The position numbers and the translations under genes were made by a program. Shown here in pieces: positions 40,101-51,039 of a stretch of 64,000 nt of DNA. Within the stretch, counting starts at the first letter, position 1. Every line of letters starts with the position of its first letter. The notes under the pieces are model-generated. The model ran no database searches, was not told the DNA's origin, and saw only the letters and a list, made by a program, of their open reading frames with translations. The stretch comes from Polytrichum commune (Eukaryota > Streptophyta > Polytrichopsida > Polytrichales > Polytrichaceae). The DNA lies in NCBI GenBank assembly GCA_950295325.1, contig OX485805.1, positions 45,282,758 through 45,346,757 of the forward strand. Reading direction: 5' to 3'.

Positions 40101-43100
40101 CCAAGAGTCGTTTTGGCACTTTAATGTGATATTATAGTGATTTTTTTTATCATTTTTTCCCAACAAACTATCACAATTGGAAGTTTCCTTTTAGGGTCGT
40201 ATGTGTCAAAGTTGTTGACAACTTACTTGAGCTTTGATTTCATATCAAGAACTGCGGATGACAACCCGGTGATCATCAAATGCAAATTGTGTAATTTCTC
40301 CATCTAATTATTTTGACCATGTCCAACAATCAAACGTCTTTGAAATAAGATTGATATGAGACTTTGGGTACTACTGGTGACTTTGTCCATTTTTTGTTCA
40401 CTATTTAGCCAATGTAAGTATACCTATTAAGTATGAAATAGGACATCATAACTATCATGCATTTCCATGTGGTCAAAATTAAATTTAGTAGATCTCTGGT
40501 GTTCACAATAAGCCTAGCATCCCAAACACACCCAACTCAACGTAGAGGAAGAACAAATCGGAAACATATGGATATATGCATCAATGAATTACAAAATATC
40601 AATTTTGCGAAAAACTTTGGACCTCATTTCTACACTTGGATTTCATCAAAATTTGGTCGTCATAACAATGTTGGAGAACTTTGGCATGGTCCATCTACAT
40701 GATAAAATGATGAATTTTGTCAGAGATTTTCCTAATATGCCAAGGATGAGAATTTGAAGCACACCATTTGTCACTTGTATTTCATAGTAGCGAAATTATG
40801 AGTTATAAATGTATGAGTACATAGATAGATAGATATGCGTATCCTATATGATTGCAGTCACCTTCATCTTCTTGACTTGTGTCATATAACCATGTTGCAT
40901 ATCCTACATACACAAACATCACAACAATTTATTACATGTATTTGGGATGTATGTAAAGCACTTAAGTTCACTTGTATTTCATAATAGCAAGAAGCTCAAA
41001 ATTTTAGAAAATTGTACTAAGCGAAACTTTAGAGTGACGAAACCCCATGATTCAATATGTATGAAACGTGACCCTCACAAAATCAAGGTTTTTAATTACA
41101 GAAAAATAAAGGTTGTGGATTGTTGATGTACCTTTATGCATTGTTGGGCCATTTTCCTTTCTTGATTGTTCACGGCGGCTCTCTTTAACTCCTTTGTCTT
41201 ATGCCGTTGTGAGTTAATCAAGATTTCATTGCAAAGGTTGGATAAAATAATGTTCATCTCCGTCGCGTTTTGACGCCTTTCCATGTTGATCTATGGATAT
41301 AAATCAACTTTAACTTTGACAATTTATGCAAAACGTTGAGAAATTAGTAACAACATCTATGAGTAGCGCTCTTGTTGGTTTTTGGTGCATGCTTTTTGTT
41401 GGGAGAGTTTTGTAAATTTGGGGTTTTTGAATGTGACTATTAGAAAGGTTCAGGTGCTCGCTCTTGAGGGAAAGCACTCTATCCCACCACCTCATGCATC
41501 GCCTTCTCTAGAAATTGGCATGAAAATATATATATATATATATTGTATGTTTGATACATGAAAATATAGATCCCAACAACACCTATTCAGAGAACAAGTC
41601 CCAACTTTTATATATATATACATAAATATGAATATGTATATTCAAATAAATATAAACGACGCCTCCTACTGGAGTAAAGATGACTAAAGAGCCTCTTCAT
41701 CCGCGGTTGTTCCCAGATAACGACTCCCAAACCATATTTTGGCAGCCAAAACGGTGGACACAAACAAGACTCCGTTTGCTGCATATTCCTCCCTATTTAT
41801 GTGAAGGATGCAACCTCTCTGGGTGTGCGTGTCTGGTAATCAATATGTGAGTCCCTTAGTGCATAAATTAGGGTGACCGATGGATTGTATTTTGATATTT
41901 GGTAATGCAAGGCCTATGTATAGAAAATTTAGGTAGATTGTGGGTTTTACTTTGAGTAGTGGCCACAAAACTCAAAAGAGACCATCCCAACGTTGTTATA
42001 TAATGTTATGGTGCAAATCCCTTTGCATTTTGTTTTTATTTGAACAAGCATTCATGTTCTGATGCGTGGTTCACAATCATAGAAGGTCTTTAGCGATGAG
42101 ACTGTTTCAAGCTTGTAGATATTGTTCTATGATTGTGTATAAGTATTTAGTGATTTTAGCAACATCCCAAACCCAACATTGCTCCAAAAGATGGCATTCC
42201 AATTCAATAATGTGAGAGACACCCATCAGCCAATCAATGAACTTTGACCCCCTCTAGAATATCCATATGAACTCCATATTTGAAATTTGAAATTTATGAA
42301 ATGCATATAATTAATTTTTGTACAACCTTTTTTCATTTAATGCAATGTCTTCATCCACTCATCCCATTGAAATGGAGAGATCCATCTTCCCACGTCCTCA
42401 TTGTGTATTCATTTCCACATGCATGTGACTAATGAAACCAAATGTTGGTGACACTAGGTTCTAATGCTTTCGACAACTTGGGTGGCATGATAATCCCAAG
42501 TTCATCTTATTGCACTCCCATGGCAATTAGCATTGGTTCTAGCCAATCAAATCGACAGCCATTAAAAACATTTGGCATGATGTGCTCAAAGGCATAGCAG
42601 GTACCACCCTTACAAAGATTCATGAATCTTAACGAATTCAGTGAAGAAGACATCCTTGAACTCTAGATGTAGAGTTCTCCAATCATCGTAGATGCAACCC
42701 ATCAATTGATGCAGAGTTTTGTAATGTTATGTTCGAGAACACATGTTTATGTAACATTTAGAGAACTTCAATCAAGAAGGTTTTGCCATCCAAAATCAAG
42801 AAAGGAATTGGCTAGGGTTTTAGGGTGGTAATTCATCAAATTTGTAGGATTTCTCGTTTGTAGTAAGAGCACACATGATATGTAAATAAACTATGATTCT
42901 ATCATACGTAGTCGTAGATGGGTTCTAGCGGTTTATAGGTGCAATAGGACATGCCACAATGACAATGACTCTCAAGTGCCATAACCATGAGACACCATGT
43001 ATAGGATTATGCACAAAATGTTAGTAGGACTCCCTACTCTCCGAAGAAATGGAACTCAAATTATAATAATTAGAAGTAATCCGACCTTTTTCTAGTTCAA

Positions 43101-43112
43101 ATGAAGTTAACA

Positions 43113-43151
<39 letters not shown>

Positions 43152-46100
43152 CATCATCATTAATGTATGGACTATTTTAACAATAGTATGTCGAGGTACC
43201 TCTTGTGCTCGCCCGTGCTTGTAATTTTCAAGTTCCTGGTCGAAAACCTCAAATTTTGGTGTTATTTTTCTTCTTTCATCATTTGTGATTTGGACCTAAG
43301 GTACGCAAGCCTCTTTTTTTTTTGAAAAAATAAATAAATGGGTTACTAATGTAAGACTCTTCTAGATATTTGTTTAACATGAAGAGACATGCTATGTTTC
43401 TAGAAGTTTCTAACCCACTTTATAATTGGACGTTTGTTTCATCTCACACTTCTTATTTGTATCAAAACATCTAATGAAATGAAAGTGATTCTAAAAATAA
43501 AGAAGCCAAAAGGCTTTTGGGATCAGAAGTACATCAAGATAGTGTCGAAAAGGTTGGAGTAGCGGAGTGCAATGGTCTCAATAAGACAAAAGCTCATATC
43601 GATTTGATGGCCGATTGGAAGAAAGTAGCTACATTCCAAAGTAGGGAAGGAAACCTATCTCTAATGCACCAACCCATGTGCCCTTTCACACGCAATTTTG
43701 TCCGTTGATTATGAACAAATCAACAACAACATGTTTTGATGAAGAAGATGGCTTGGGAATAGATAATGAAAGAATATAATAAAATACCTGAGATAGAGTT
43801 CTTGAATTGCGTGATAGAGCTTCGTGTTCTTTTCCTTGATGAGCCAAGTCCAACCTCAAGTTGTCTTCCGTTCTATGATATTAGACTAGCATGACGTTAG
43901 TCACTTGAATCTCGTCAACATGCTTATTACGCTCAACTCGCCTTGGGAAGAAACCAAAACTAAACAAAACTAAACTAAACTCTATTCAACAATGAAATGT
44001 AATGTATTAACCCCCCCCCCCCCAAAAAAAGGAAGTTTGAGTATTAATGTATATGTCTTTGTACATTTGGAAACTAGGTATAAATAGTGTGCATCATTGG
44101 TTTCTTGAGACCACTCAATTTGGATAACACTTGAGTTAGAAACATGTTTACTTGCTCAATTGAATTAGTTGTTGATTATAATGCCTTTGAAAACTCTCAA
44201 ACATCTCTTGAAGACAACGTTCCCGCTCTTGTAATTGCTACGCAAGATGGCCAACACGACATCAAAGCCACACATTGACCACACCAACAACCCCATGTTC
44301 GCTTAAATTAGTGTGGACTTTTAGGTCGGGAGGGGCAAAGTGGAAATAGTGGGGCAAACCCACAAATCTCAAACCTTTCATCACAATTCGAGTCTTGGGT
44401 TACAATGCAAAAGTTGTGTACATAAACATATGACTCTTTTAAGATACAAAGTGAGGTTTTTTTAACTTAATCACAAATATCAATAATTATGGAAAGGAAA
44501 AACATGGTACCATTTGGATGAAACTAAGTTTGTTTCGCAACATCTTCTCTCGCTCTTCACGTTGTGCGGAAGCACTCTTTTGCATCATTCCAATGCACTT
44601 GATCAACAAAAAGGAAAGGGGGGGGTCTCTTTTAAAATACAATATTGTCACCGTCTAGACTCGAATCGAGTCACATTTTGTAGCCAACTTTTGGAGCATG
44701 GAATTTTTAATCCCTCGGACGTAGTACAATAGTATTCTCCGTTAGAAAATGAAGTGGAGGGCAATAGTGATGGGAAGTTGCCTTGCAAGAGTGGGGTTCC
44801 CCCATTCAAAGACATTTCATACAAAACGAATGGTTCTTTGGACATGCTCCCGCTTTTCGGCCATCTATAGCGGATGAATGATTTTGTGGCATGATTTCGG
44901 GGCTAAAGTGGACCCGACATCGAGGCCGGGAATTGGACAACCTCGATTTGTATATTTTACGAGCACAAAAGGGAATGAGGTGGGAATTGCATGGTGGAAG
45001 ACCAAAGGCATCGGCCGGGGCGTCCCCATTCGATTCGGGTGACTTCTTCACAAGTTAACCTAACTTTAGCCTCCATTTATTGTTGGCCACTTGTGCCGCC
45101 TTGGCACAATATTGGTGAACTCTCAAGTCACAATTTAAGTAAGCAACACTAAATATGATATTTAGTGCCACCAATTCTAACCGTCTTGCTCAATACTAAT
45201 CGTAAACCGCGGTGTAGTGTCACCAACACTAAATGTGAACCCGACATCATTTGTCATTCCTTGTTAAAAAAATCGGGGTATTATAGCTTTACTGCATTGC
45301 AATTACTGTCACTTACCAAGTGGTTTTATATCCAAATTTCAATCATCCATGACAATATCTCATCACAAGTTGTTGACAAGAGAAGGCAGGGTTTTGGCCA
45401 ATGGATGAACTCATCCATCATCCATGACCGTCTTCTGTAAACTTTTCTCATAAGAAGTGTCATCCGAAAGGTTACCATTGTGACATTGAATACCATTCGA
45501 CACTAAATACCATAATTAGTGTAGCTAGTGTCACAGTGAGTCAATGAGGCATACTAATGTTTAACTAGCTCTCACAACTAACTTTTGCTTAGCTAAGTTT
45601 CGGATGCCAACTAGGGTGGCCGCGGCGGCCGAGGAAATCATGTTTATATGGACATCTATTGATTGATATATTTGGTAAATATGATGGACTCTCATGTGAC
45701 ATGCTTGGAAAGAAGAAGAAAAACGACAAAACTTGACAAACCCTAATTTTCTAAATGAACGTCTTCTTGCTTGACTTTGATTATAGACTTCGATGACTCC
45801 CATAAAATGAGCAAGGAATTTTGAGTCACCATCACGATTCATGGGCTTGACTGAATAGGTCATCGTGCATCATCAAATTTGAGTGATGGAAGCTTGTTAT
45901 TAATAGAGTCCTGCGCATCTAGAGATCAAACCTCGTTTTGGAAGCTACATACCTCAATTGCGTCATGAATGTAATTCATTTGAACATCAATCTGACAAGA
46001 TTCTTTGAAGAACTGAATCTGTGATGCTGTGTCTTTGAGGATATTTTGAATTTCACTCTCGAGTTTGGTGGGATTCTGCACCAGTACTTCAAAGAATCAT

Positions 46101-47280
46101 ATTTTTTCACTTCCAGGACCCTTATTACCATGACATTAGAACTTGTCCACATGTCTCAACACCATCCAATCTTTTGAGATATCAACAGTGAACAACAGAA
46201 ATATATTCTTACCTGCAACTCGGCTTCGTCAACATCTTCGTTGGCCACATTGGCAAAATGGTGAAGGAGGCAGGTCAATTGCGTCAATTTGATGGTGAAT
46301 TGGTCCTCCAAATGGAGCCATGCGCTCGGAATGACCCCATTCATAATATGTTGCTTCAGATGATGCTATCCAGTTGACTTGTTGCAATTTCTATTTAGGA
46401 TTCGTATCATATCCAAACTTCCTTAAAATGTTTTACATTGCTTCAATTCCAATAAGTCAAACTCCAATTCAGGTGCACGCTCGAATTCAAAGCGCCATCT
46501 GAGAATCCTACATGCAAAATCCGAGAACATTTACACAAAAACTGCCAATAGTAGAGGTGGTTAGGGTTAAGGTTAACGTTACCATGGCATACGGTCTGGT
46601 TGTTCACTTCATCTATCATGCTCAATGCTAGCAATCATCAAGCGAAGCGAGAGTGACCCAATCAGCCTCCACTCGGGGCATGATTCCATTCAGCTAACAA
46701 AATCGAAACACTAATGTCATCAATATTGAATCTGTGGCTCAAACCTTTTGACTTGGGTGCCACAATTTTGAATAGACTTTCCCACTACTTCCATCGTGCA
46801 ATCCATGTTTTACAGAGCTGAAAACTAAACGGGCCAGATCTAAACCTAGAACTGCATAGCAGTTCATCTGCTGCTTCCCAACCTTAGCAAACATTTGCAG
46901 AATTGATAATCACTCACCTCTGTGAGTCATTCTATGCAGGGTTGTCATCCTCCCCCACACAATGATAAACATGAAATATATAACATGTTTGGCACACTAT
47001 GCACATGCTGACGAAGTTAGTGGAAAATTAGGATAATCAACAGTAGGAGCTATACTTACCAACTCATGGTAGTGACCTACAATTTCAAACTTGCTGGAGA
47101 AATAACAAGAGAAAGGCAGATTCCTCTTTACTAAAACTATCACAGATGACATAGACACAAAATTTATAAATTTGCCTCACTTAGGTTTCACTCTTCCACA
47201 TAGGTTGACTCCACCTTGATAGCTTTGAAGAGATCTTCAGCCCTCGACCTCATCTTTTCCTCTCCTTGAGCTTCAACCAT
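25190..47280 (-). CDS. Predicted 999-residue coiled-coil protein, about 32 exons, family not recognised
   Basis: Exons (high to low): 47280-47215, 47089-47060, 46931-46918, 46817-46745, 46693-46658, 46365-46213, 46075-45953, 44237-44152, 43872-43788, 41290-41132, 40903-40862, 40303-40227, 39711-39642, 38623-38563, 37834-37773, 37045-36976, 36736-36612, 36012-35899, 35648-35562, 35312-35185, 34624-34552, 32455-32393, 31544-31368, 29760-29515, 28985-28960, 28424-28227, 28189-28099, 27796-27690, 27510-27396, 26586-26533, 25953-25851, 25275-25190. Every junction is GT-AG, every phase matches, and the sum is exactly 3000 nt with one stop. Exons 6-24 and 27-32 read as charged heptad helices, such as QLQERERCLQEMF, KIEELSSAQRRIESRL, VELQKKVESKEVALKKI. 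The C-terminus is EENRMMKLELLNREESYNKI. There is no signal peptide, membrane segment or motor domain. Exons 1-5 and 25 are least certain. A cytoskeletal or ciliary role is possible but unproved. Confidence 0.7.
28433..28952. mobile_element. 520-bp TIR element filling intron 25 of the coiled-coil gene
   Basis: The left end CACGGGTAGATCACT and the right end AGTGATCTACCCGTG are perfect 15-bp inverted repeats. The arms remain alignable for about 45 bp, through GCATTTT and ACGTGCGGC. The flanks are CTCTTGAC (left) and CTCTTACA (right), sharing CTCTT as a probable target duplication. The element has no open frame. On the gene strand the flanks read GTAAGAG (splice donor) and GTCAAGAG (acceptor), so the intron is this element plus its target repeats. 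Confidence 0.7.
30816..31113. mobile_element. Fold-back element with CACTAGTAG ends
   Basis: The segment starts CACTAGTAGAAAACTATGCC and ends, on the other strand, TACTAGTAGAAAAGTATGCC. Inside the ends both arms carry AACCGCAACCGA. The centre is a second long palindrome, GGGTATGTAATATACC...GGAAAGG paired with CCTTTCC...GGTATATTACACACCC. The right arm carries its own GGTTGCGGTT hairpin. CACTA-type ends suggest the superfamily. It lies in intron 23 of the coiled-coil gene. Confidence 0.7.
31780..32163. mobile_element. CACTACAC-family MITE, about 385-bp subtype
   Basis: The left end is CACTACACTAAATATTATAT; the right end has ACACCAAATACAACATTTAGTG. Internal blocks (ACATTATTTGTCATT, TAGATTTACAAAGTTGCAAT, GTCACTTACTATGTG, TTTTCATCCAAAT) recur in order in the copies at 45143 and 56218. 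It sits in intron 22 of the coiled-coil gene. Confidence 0.7.
32174..32249. repeat. 76-bp palindromic mini-element, CACTACAAGGTAGAT ends
   Basis: CACTACAAGGTAGAT at the left is answered by ATCTACCTTGTAGTG at the right, a perfect 15-bp inverted pair around 46 bp. It directly follows the MITE ending at 32163 and may be a minimal member of the CACTA-ended group or a transcribed hairpin. Confidence 0.6.
33257..33468. mobile_element. CACTACAC-family MITE, short subtype
   Basis: The left arm is CACTACACCGCTCATGGTG, then TTTAGTGTCACTTACTATGTG. The right arm is TAGTAAGTGACACTAAATACC then ATAGGTAATGTGCACC. The arms are inverted copies and match the HPGT intron-10 copy (11409-11636). It lies in intron 21 of the coiled-coil gene. 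Confidence 0.65.
38718..38933. repeat. Near-complete hairpin of about 100-bp arms in intron 13 of the coiled-coil gene
   Basis: Arms 38718-38819 and 38836-38933 are imperfect inverted copies. Both contain ACTTGTCCATTG, CAAGAAAATGCA and ATTTTGGTTGTCAACC-like blocks in mirrored order, with about 16 bp between. A transcript from either strand would fold into one long stem. It could be a small fold-back MITE or a hairpin RNA precursor; no ends or target duplication distinguish these. Confidence 0.65.
43112..43161. repeat. (ATT)n microsatellite
   Basis: About 13 TTA/ATT units are followed by four TCA/CAT units, within intron 9 of the coiled-coil gene. Confidence 0.9.
45143..45530. mobile_element. 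CACTACAC-family MITE, about 385-bp subtype
   Basis: The left end is CAACACTAAATATGATATTT, the right end ACACTAAATACCATAATTAG then GTGTAGCTAGTG. It shares with the 31780 copy the ordered blocks GTCACTTAC, ATCCAAAT and CATGACAATATCTCAT. It also has AGGGTTTTGGCCAATGGATG and TAAGAAGTGTCATCC, which are seen at 58040-58120 as well. It lies in intron 7 of the coiled-coil gene. Confidence 0.7.
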
Positions 47281-47887
47281 GCTAGGCTAGCAATTTGGAG
47301 AAACTAAACAACACACAAAAGCACCAAATCAAAGCATAAAGATCAAGACCTACATAAAAGACAGACATTCAGATTCAATTCAGAAATTGAAAGATGTCAT
47401 AGCATAAAGATCAAGATCTGCACAGAAGACAGACATTCAGAGTCAGTGATGGAAATTGAAAGATGTCATAGCAATTTCGATTAAGCCAATTGGCGCAAGT
47501 AGGTATCACCTCTTGGTGCAGCCCTTTGGAGCCGACCTGGGCGACCAAGAACTTGAGACAAAACACCCGTAGTTTGTACAGGGCATTAGTTTGTAAGAGT
47601 TGCATTTGTACATGGACACAGTGGTCGAGATCATGTTCTAGTGAATTTTTCTTCACTAGTGCATTTTACTATCTACCAACACATATTAATAGTATGACAT
47701 GCTCTGCCTTCTCTCAGAAGGACAGTAAAGGAGCAGGAGCCATTTAACCTACTTAGACCTGGCGGAGCTTACATTGCACAAACTAAGTACACAACCTTCC
47801 AGCAAGCTGCTGGAAGTTGGGCAATGGGATGTGCGATTCACCTTTGCTACACTGCACAAGAGCAGAAGAGGAAAATGTGCAAAAAGA
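47281..47887. other. Spacer between the coiled-coil gene and SUVH
   Basis: Both flanking genes run on the minus strand, so this holds the SUVH 3' UTR and terminator and the coiled-coil gene promoter. About 47337-47410 contains a direct repeat (CATAAAGATCAAGA...AAGACAGACATTCAGA, twice, 65-70 bp apart). No gene was seen. Confidence 0.5.
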
Positions 47888-49966
47888 TTAGTACAACCTC
47901 CGGCGACAATTGGGTGCACCACAGTAACACGGTTTTTTTTTTAACAATCCTTTTGTATCATAGACCGAGTCCAAGACGTAACCATAATCGTAGGTTAGTT
48001 CCTGGAACGGAGGAATGTTACTGCTGGCAAACAGCATGATGTGAGGGATCCTAAGGTCATGATGATCATACAGGACATTCTGCACAAACAGATTCGGCTC
48101 ACAACTGTGATTGATGAACCTTGCAACCCCACCATGCTTGCTGGCATCAATCACATAAACAGCCGCCATCGGTGCATGGGATGAAGCATCCGGCGCCAAA
48201 TTTTCGATGTCATCAGATACATCTCCCCATCGTGCTTCAATACCTTCCTTCACATCAAGGTTAAACAGATATTCGTCATCATCGAGCTCATTCGCAGTCT
48301 GCGTGTCGAGAAGCTCCCCAGTGTACTCGCACACAAACCCACCGGAGGGGATAAAATCCCATGACCTTACACCCCATCCTTTGTTCAGGGTTTTAAAAAT
48401 CTCCAACCGATGACGTAACCCCTTCTGGGTAACTCTGTTGTAGCACCCTCGACTACACTTGCATTTAGGACCACACTCATACACAATCGGCCTCGCTCGC
48501 ACTAAGTTCCCATCATGATTATACGGCAACATCCCATCACCGTTTTTTTCAAAACATAAACAACAACTACCACCACCATGACATCCATTGTTGCAATTGC
48601 ATGGTACAGCAGGAGACGGAGGCCGCGCTAATAATTTACTCGGGTAAATCAGCTTGGATGTATACTCAAAACCTTCCGGAAGATTCTCCTTATCTACGGT
48701 ATTCACAACAACCACAGGCCTCGATTCTTTCCCATTCGAGACATCCTTGACCAGCACCCCCTCCCGTTGCGACGGCGCCGCATTCAACCTCCCCATGAAC
48801 TTCACCACATTCGACCCCAATTCAGGCTGCCCGGGGATCCGCCGAAGAAAGAACTTAAAAACATTGAACCCCGCAGCTCCTGCTTCCACCTTCGCATCCT
48901 CCACCATGTACAAACCATCATAAGAGTACACCTTCCCAGAAGGACTATTCGCAATGTTGGAGTGCCCTCTTATAACACGAACAGGTGTCTTTTCCTTCCA
49001 ACTATTGAGCAACGCAAGATTCCCCTTCACAGGCTTCTGATCATACCCTTGCCGCTTATCGCCCGCGTAATTATTCCCTCCTTGCCCGGTATAAACCAAC
49101 GTGTCACCATTATCTTCATCATCCTCGTACCCGCCTGAAGCTACCACAGAAGTACACAAGCTCTCGTTCTTTTTCCCTATCCATGCGATGCCTGCTTGCA
49201 CTTGGTTGTGTAATCCTACAACCAGAATCTCGTTCCTGTAAAAGTAGCAGTCTCCTACATTAACCCCTGGCACTGGACCTAATCCTCGCCAGAAGCTCAC
49301 CTCCTTCTTCGCACGCATCAATGAGGCTGCCTTTATGTCTGGTCGCCTGCCTACTTTGCTTCCCTCCGCCCCTCGCTCCTGCTCTTGCTCTTGCATGAAA
49401 TGCCGACGAAGTGCATCGAATTTCTTTAGTATTTGGAGAATCTTCGTCCTGTCTGTAAGCTGCCTCGGTGAAGAGGGGACGGGGATTGTAACAGGGTGAG
49501 TGAGTGGGACTGGAATAGAGAGAGTGGCAGGTTGTGAAAGGTTCTCATCATTATCCATGCTGTCTCCTTCCTCTTCTTCTTCTACTTCTTCCTCGTACTC
49601 TTGTTCTTCTTTAGCTCCTCCTGGTTCTGGTTCTGGTTCTGGTTTTGCTTCTTCTTGTTCTGGATCTCCTTTGACATTCTTCACCACAAATGCGCAACTC
49701 CTGCCTCTCACCGCTATTGTAGAGCGACAATTGTTGTTGCTTGCTCCGCCTTTCATGCGTAACTCCCATTCCCTCTCGCGAGTGGCAGCCTGGCATCCTG
49801 GTGGGTAGTTCCGCACCGCAACTGCAAATGCGATCCGCTTCTTCTTCTTCTCGCTGCCCTCCTTCGTCGTCTTCTTCTCCTCCTCCATCAATGCTGCACC
49901 GAGTCTCTTTCTCTGCGACTCCAGGCCGAAAACAGATCGTAAAAATAGTACCGGAACGTTCTGCAC
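47888..49966 (-). CDS. SUVH-type histone H3K9 methyltransferase (SRA + pre-SET + SET), intronless
   Basis: 692 residues in one exon. Residues 52-58 are RNYPPGC, the N-terminal motif of plant SUVH proteins, followed by an acidic Pro/Glu tract (about 103-138). The SRA/YDG domain is about 229-378, starting GPVPGVNVGDCYFYR, with VYTGQGGN and VRVIRGH; it reads methylated DNA. The pre-SET Cys cluster is about 456-508 (CNCNNGC, ECGPKCKC). The SET domain is about 518-664: KGWGVRSWDFIPSG, FVCEYTGE, RFINHSCEPN (616-625) and LTYDYGY. The post-SET is CYCGAPNC (680-687). All expected catalytic and cofactor motifs are present. The enzyme places H3K9 methylation on DNA-methylated chromatin in the nucleus. 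A second in-frame Met at residue 27 is also a plausible start, and it corresponds to the ATG carried by the upstream tandem repeats. Length and missing introns are usual for the family. Confidence 0.95.
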   Translation of the reverse strand: MQNVPVLFLRSVFGLESQRKRLGAALMEEEKKTTKEGSEKKKKRIAFAVAVRNYPPGCQAATREREWELRMKGGASNNNCRSTIAVRGRSCAFVVKNVKGDPEQEEAKPEPEPEPGGAKEEQEYEEEVEEEEEGDSMDNDENLSQPATLSIPVPLTHPVTIPVPSSPRQLTDRTKILQILKKFDALRRHFMQEQEQERGAEGSKVGRRPDIKAASLMRAKKEVSFWRGLGPVPGVNVGDCYFYRNEILVVGLHNQVQAGIAWIGKKNESLCTSVVASGGYEDDEDNGDTLVYTGQGGNNYAGDKRQGYDQKPVKGNLALLNSWKEKTPVRVIRGHSNIANSPSGKVYSYDGLYMVEDAKVEAGAAGFNVFKFFLRRIPGQPELGSNVVKFMGRLNAAPSQREGVLVKDVSNGKESRPVVVVNTVDKENLPEGFEYTSKLIYPSKLLARPPSPAVPCNCNNGCHGGGSCCLCFEKNGDGMLPYNHDGNLVRARPIVYECGPKCKCSRGCYNRVTQKGLRHRLEIFKTLNKGWGVRSWDFIPSGGFVCEYTGELLDTQTANELDDDEYLFNLDVKEGIEARWGDVSDDIENLAPDASSHAPMAAVYVIDASKHGGVARFINHSCEPNLFVQNVLYDHHDLRIPHIMLFASSNIPPFQELTYDYGYVLDSVYDTKGLLKKKPCYCGAPNCRRRLY

Positions 49967-50600
49967 TGTCTTCTTCTGCGTTTTTGCGAGAACTTCAGTG
50001 TGACAACTTCACTCCTGGCATCTTCAGATCCATATCACTCTCCAAATCCATCTTCTTCTCCTCCTCCATGAATGCTTCACCGATAGTTTCTACTCCCTCC
50101 TGCACAACGCAAAAAAACAGCACTGACACCGCAGTTTTGCCACTGTTTTCTTCCGTGTTTTGGCTCTCTCTTCTCAGTGCGCGGACTTCACTCCTGGAAA
50201 CTTCAGATCCAAAACATTCTCGAACTCCTCCTTCTTCTTCTCCATCAATGTACCAATTCTTTCTTCCTTCCCTCCGATTTGCAAAAGCAGCGCCGAAACC
50301 ACAAGGTTCCGCACCCGTTTTCTCCTGTGTTTGGCTCTTCTTATTAATGCGAGAACCTCGCTCCTGCCAAGGTCAAATCCAATTCATTCGCGAAACCTTC
50401 GCCTTCTTCTTCTCCGCCGCCATCAATGCACCAAATTCTTTCTTCCTCTCCTCCGATGTGCCAACAGAGCCAAAACCAGCACAGAAACCGCAGTTCTACA
50501 CCGCTTAATTCTGTGTTAGGCTCTTCTCGAGCCGCGAAAAACCTCACTCTTAATGAATGCAAGTCCAAATCATGCTCTCGTGCGCGGAGAATTGCCCTCG
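49871..50600 (-). repeat. Four tandem 178-bp units spanning the SUVH start codon
   Basis: The marker CATCAATG/CATGAATG (plus strand) recurs at 49887, 50067, 50243 and 50421, spacings of 180, 176 and 178. Each lies next to a CTTCTTCTTCTCC run, with shared CTTCACTCCTGG and TTCAGATCCA blocks between. The first copy is the coding start of SUVH (Met27, MEEEKK). Copies 2 and 3 would put short upstream ORFs in the leader: 50069-49995 (24 residues) and 50245-50174 (23 residues). Both start with Met-Glu and Lys-rich residues and share LDL/MDL, PGVK and a final His before the stop. Copy 4 keeps the tail only in another frame. Confidence 0.75.
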
Positions 50601-50760
50601 GTAGCTGCTGCGGCGGCCGACGGATCCGCTCCCGCCAGATTGATGAGCTCGCTTCGCCCCTCGCTCCTTCACTCTCTCTTGAAACCCACACGTCATCGCC
50701 CGTCAACCGGACTCCGGGCCAGTTCCGTTGGTGTTTTGCCGCCGCCTACATTCCATTACT
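50580..50760 (-). promoter_or_regulatory. GC-rich segment upstream of SUVH, possible promoter
   Basis: This stretch is markedly GC-rich (CTGCGGCGGCCGACGG and similar) beyond the last 178-bp unit, before AT-rich DNA and the minisatellite begin. No TATA box was convincingly placed; the promoter call rests on position and composition. Confidence 0.3.
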
Positions 50761-51039
50761 TATTACTTTCCCACCCGGCCGCCTTAAAACCTTTTGGTGT
50801 AATGTGGCCGCCAACAATTTAATCAAGGCTAACAAAAGGCATTTGCATGCCTTATGTGGTCACTTGTAGCTAGCTTTTGGGGTTTTTCATTGGACCTTAC
50901 CCCATGTCACTCAGGTGTTGGGAATGGAGGATGTGTGGTTATGGGCAGACCACATCCAAGCTATTCATTCACAAGGTTTCATCTTACAGTCTACAAAACT
51001 ATTCGGGCAGCCGAAGAAAAAAAGACTTCCGACATATGA

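Noticed and set aside
43112-43161. CRISPR or similar array
   Set aside because: It is a simple trinucleotide microsatellite without spacers; no CRISPR-like repeat-spacer pattern occurs anywhere in the window.
44514-45051. GC-richer block with ORFs on both strands
   Set aside because: No known domain, no phase-compatible splice sites with the coiled-coil gene; left as intron sequence, possibly an old insertion.
49741-50508. 255-codon plus-strand ORF
   Set aside because: Antisense to the SUVH N-terminus and its tandem repeats; serine-rich translation of CTTCTTCTTC runs.
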